NCBI RefSeq assembly: GCF_003951315.1 | Contig: NZ_QLJH01000001.1 | Coordinates: 1 to 64,000 of the forward strand | Source of the DNA: Sphingomonas sp. S-NIH.Pt15_0812 | Lineage (GTDB): Bacteria; Pseudomonadota; Alphaproteobacteria; Sphingomonadales; Sphingomonadaceae | Length of the DNA stretch: 64,000 bases | Reading direction: 5' to 3' | Shown here: positions 62,907 through 64,000 of the stretch, one piece after another | Layout of the letters: the number at the start of each line of letters is the position of its first letter | How positions within the stretch are numbered: position 1 is the stretch's first letter | The notes under the pieces: model-generated | Told to the model about the DNA's origin: nothing | The model's database searches: none | The model's input: only the letters and a program-made list of their open reading frames with translations | Made by a program: the position numbers and the translations under genes

Positions 62907-64000
62907 GGCACTCCGGCAATCGGGGAGGAGGAAAGGGGTTCGGGGATCAGCCAGGTCTCGGCGACCTGATGGCCGCGCCCGCTGCCGCCCATGCCGGGCG
63001 GCCGGGTCCAGGCGAGGTCGAGCGTGCCGCCGGCGGTGGCGGCGGGCGGGATCGCGATCTCGACCGTCATCGGATTGGACGTGCGGGCGAAGGCGGACTG
63101 GAGCGTGTAGCGGCCATTGGCGGTCAGCGTCATCGGCAGGGTGTAATCCTCGCCCGCATAGGTCGCGACCAGGCGATAGCGGCGATGCGGGTCGAGCCCG
63201 GCATAATGCAGCCGGATCGGCCGGTCGTAGAGCGCCTCCGCATAGTCGAGCGCGGGAAGCGGCCAGCCATCCTCCGGCGTGCGGTCGGCGATGCCGTCGA
63301 TCGCCGTATCGTACATCTGCGGATCGGCGGCGAAGCCGGTTCCGCGCACCAGATGCGGCTCGGCATCCGGGCGACCGAGATCGTCGTAGAGCGTGCCCTC
63401 CGCCCGGCGGCGGCGGTCGGGCAGGGGGAAGCCCCTGGCCAGCGCCGCCAGCATCGCGGAGCGGCCGGTCAGGTCGACATCGACCCGGTCCAGATTGGCC
63501 CCGCGCTCGATCGTGGTCGCACCGTAGCGCGTGACGCTCAGTTGCAGCCGCGCCTGCTGCCACAGCCGCTCGGCGAGCGCGAAGAGCCGGGCGCGCAAGG
63601 GCGCGACCGCCGCGCCGTCGGGCCGGTCGAGCGCGGCGCGGGCGCTGGCGGCATCGGGAGCGGCCCGGACCGCCGCGAGGCGCTGGCGGGCGGCGATGGT
63701 GCGCTGGCGGACGATCGCGTCATAGACCGCCCGGTAGCGCAGGCTGTCGATCCGCCAGTCGGCGAAGCGGGCGGGGCGGACCCGGTCGGTCAGCGCCAGC
63801 GTGCGGTCTATGCCGGTATTGGCCGCCGGATCGCCGGTCCAGTTCGCCTCCAGCGCGAAGGGCAGGGCGGCGGCGGCGGGGTCGCCGATGAACATCCGCG
63901 CATATTGCCGCGCCACGTCGTGCGGATCGGTGGCGAGCGACCAGCCGAACTGGAACCAGAGCAGCTGGTTGAAATCGTCGTTGACCCCCTCCGAATAGGT
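62903..64000 (-). CDS. Large uncharacterised carbohydrate-active-type protein, 5' end beyond window
   Basis: The frame is open to the right edge, giving the last 365 residues. The first visible part reads TYSEGVNDDFNQLLWFQFGW then SLATDPHDVARQYARMFIG, a wording I associate with large secreted hydrolase-like proteins of polysaccharide-degrading bacteria; the family number is not certain. A long helical part (about 60-150) is followed by a beta-rich C-terminus (about 200-360) resembling a carbohydrate-binding module (RIRLHYAGLDPHRRYRLVAT, WTRPPGMGGSGRGHQVAETW). Operonic with the fucosidase through a 4 bp overlap. Its role in fucosylated glycan breakdown is inferred. Confidence 0.6.
   Translation of the reverse strand, partial: TYSEGVNDDFNQLLWFQFGWSLATDPHDVARQYARMFIGDPAAAALPFALEANWTGDPAANTGIDRTLALTDRVRPARFADWRIDSLRYRAVYDAIVRQRTIAARQRLAAVRAAPDAASARAALDRPDGAAVAPLRARLFALAERLWQQARLQLSVTRYGATTIERGANLDRVDVDLTGRSAMLAALARGFPLPDRRRRAEGTLYDDLGRPDAEPHLVRGTGFAADPQMYDTAIDGIADRTPEDGWPLPALDYAEALYDRPIRLHYAGLDPHRRYRLVATYAGEDYTLPMTLTANGRYTLQSAFARTSNPMTVEIAIPPAATAGGTLDLAWTRPPGMGGSGRGHQVAETWLIPEPLSSSPIAGVP

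Overview
The window is GC-rich alphaproteobacterial DNA, most likely from a sphingomonad (Sphingomonas or a close relative). The pointers are the rimP-nusA-ylxR order with an alphaproteobacterial-type YlxR, the aa3 oxidase assembly cluster, a thiL/DUF4169/nusB neighbourhood, a BapA-type adhesin with its own type I exporter, a large TonB-dependent receptor, an alginate-export-type porin inside a nitrate assimilation operon, and CopA/CopB. Genes are tightly packed, with many 1-4 bp stop/start overlaps and several GTG or TTG starts. I saw no rRNA, tRNA, insertion sequence, prophage or CRISPR array.

Layout. 1-2834: transcription/translation operon read leftwards (rimP, nusA, a small tautomerase, ylxR cut by the left edge). 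3004-4200: PQQ-type sugar dehydrogenase lipoprotein. 4208-6632: three pilus-associated TadE/TadG-type genes. 6738-10401: cytochrome c oxidase assembly operon (ctaB, small coxF-like gene, ctaG, ctaE, DUF983, SURF1), without ctaC/ctaD. 10572-13137: three-gene operon (SRPBCC, zinc alcohol dehydrogenase, SDR). 13138-13640: gene-free, filled with palindromic repeat elements. 13641-21400: S9 peptidase, H+-pyrophosphatase, thiL, DUF4169, nusB, and small sphingomonad-type proteins including a SPOR lipoprotein. 21410-29252: hybrid histidine kinase, TonB receptor, GGDEF protein, MarR-type regulator. 29374-41890: type I secretion operon (TolC-like, ABC exporter, HlyD-like) beside a 2563-residue Ig-repeat adhesin. 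42107-45841: small basic protein, hemerythrin protein, aldehyde dehydrogenase, spore-photoproduct-lyase-like radical SAM protein. 45893-54559: nitrate assimilation operon (NarK-type porter, porin, nirB, nirD, nasA, SUMT). 54813-58102: CorC/CNNM protein and the nitrate sensor pair nasS-nasT. 58239-60949: copper resistance copA-copB. 60987-64000: alpha-L-fucosidase and an edge-truncated carbohydrate-active gene.

The most informative regulatory structure is the 250-base leader of the nitrate operon. It carries two hairpins with six-base loops, each with A at loop position 1 and G at position 4. They are followed by a strong intrinsic terminator ending in TTTTTT, just before the porter gene. This is the layout expected of an ANTAR-controlled attenuator, and the ANTAR protein (NasT) and its nitrate-sensing partner (NasS) lie 2-3 kb upstream, so sensor, RNA switch and pathway are all in the window. 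A second candidate post-transcriptional element is a perfect 10-base complement to the Shine-Dalgarno region of the giant adhesin, about 85 bases upstream in its own leader.

Assignments come from reading translated sequence and known family motifs; no database search was run. Domain positions are approximate.
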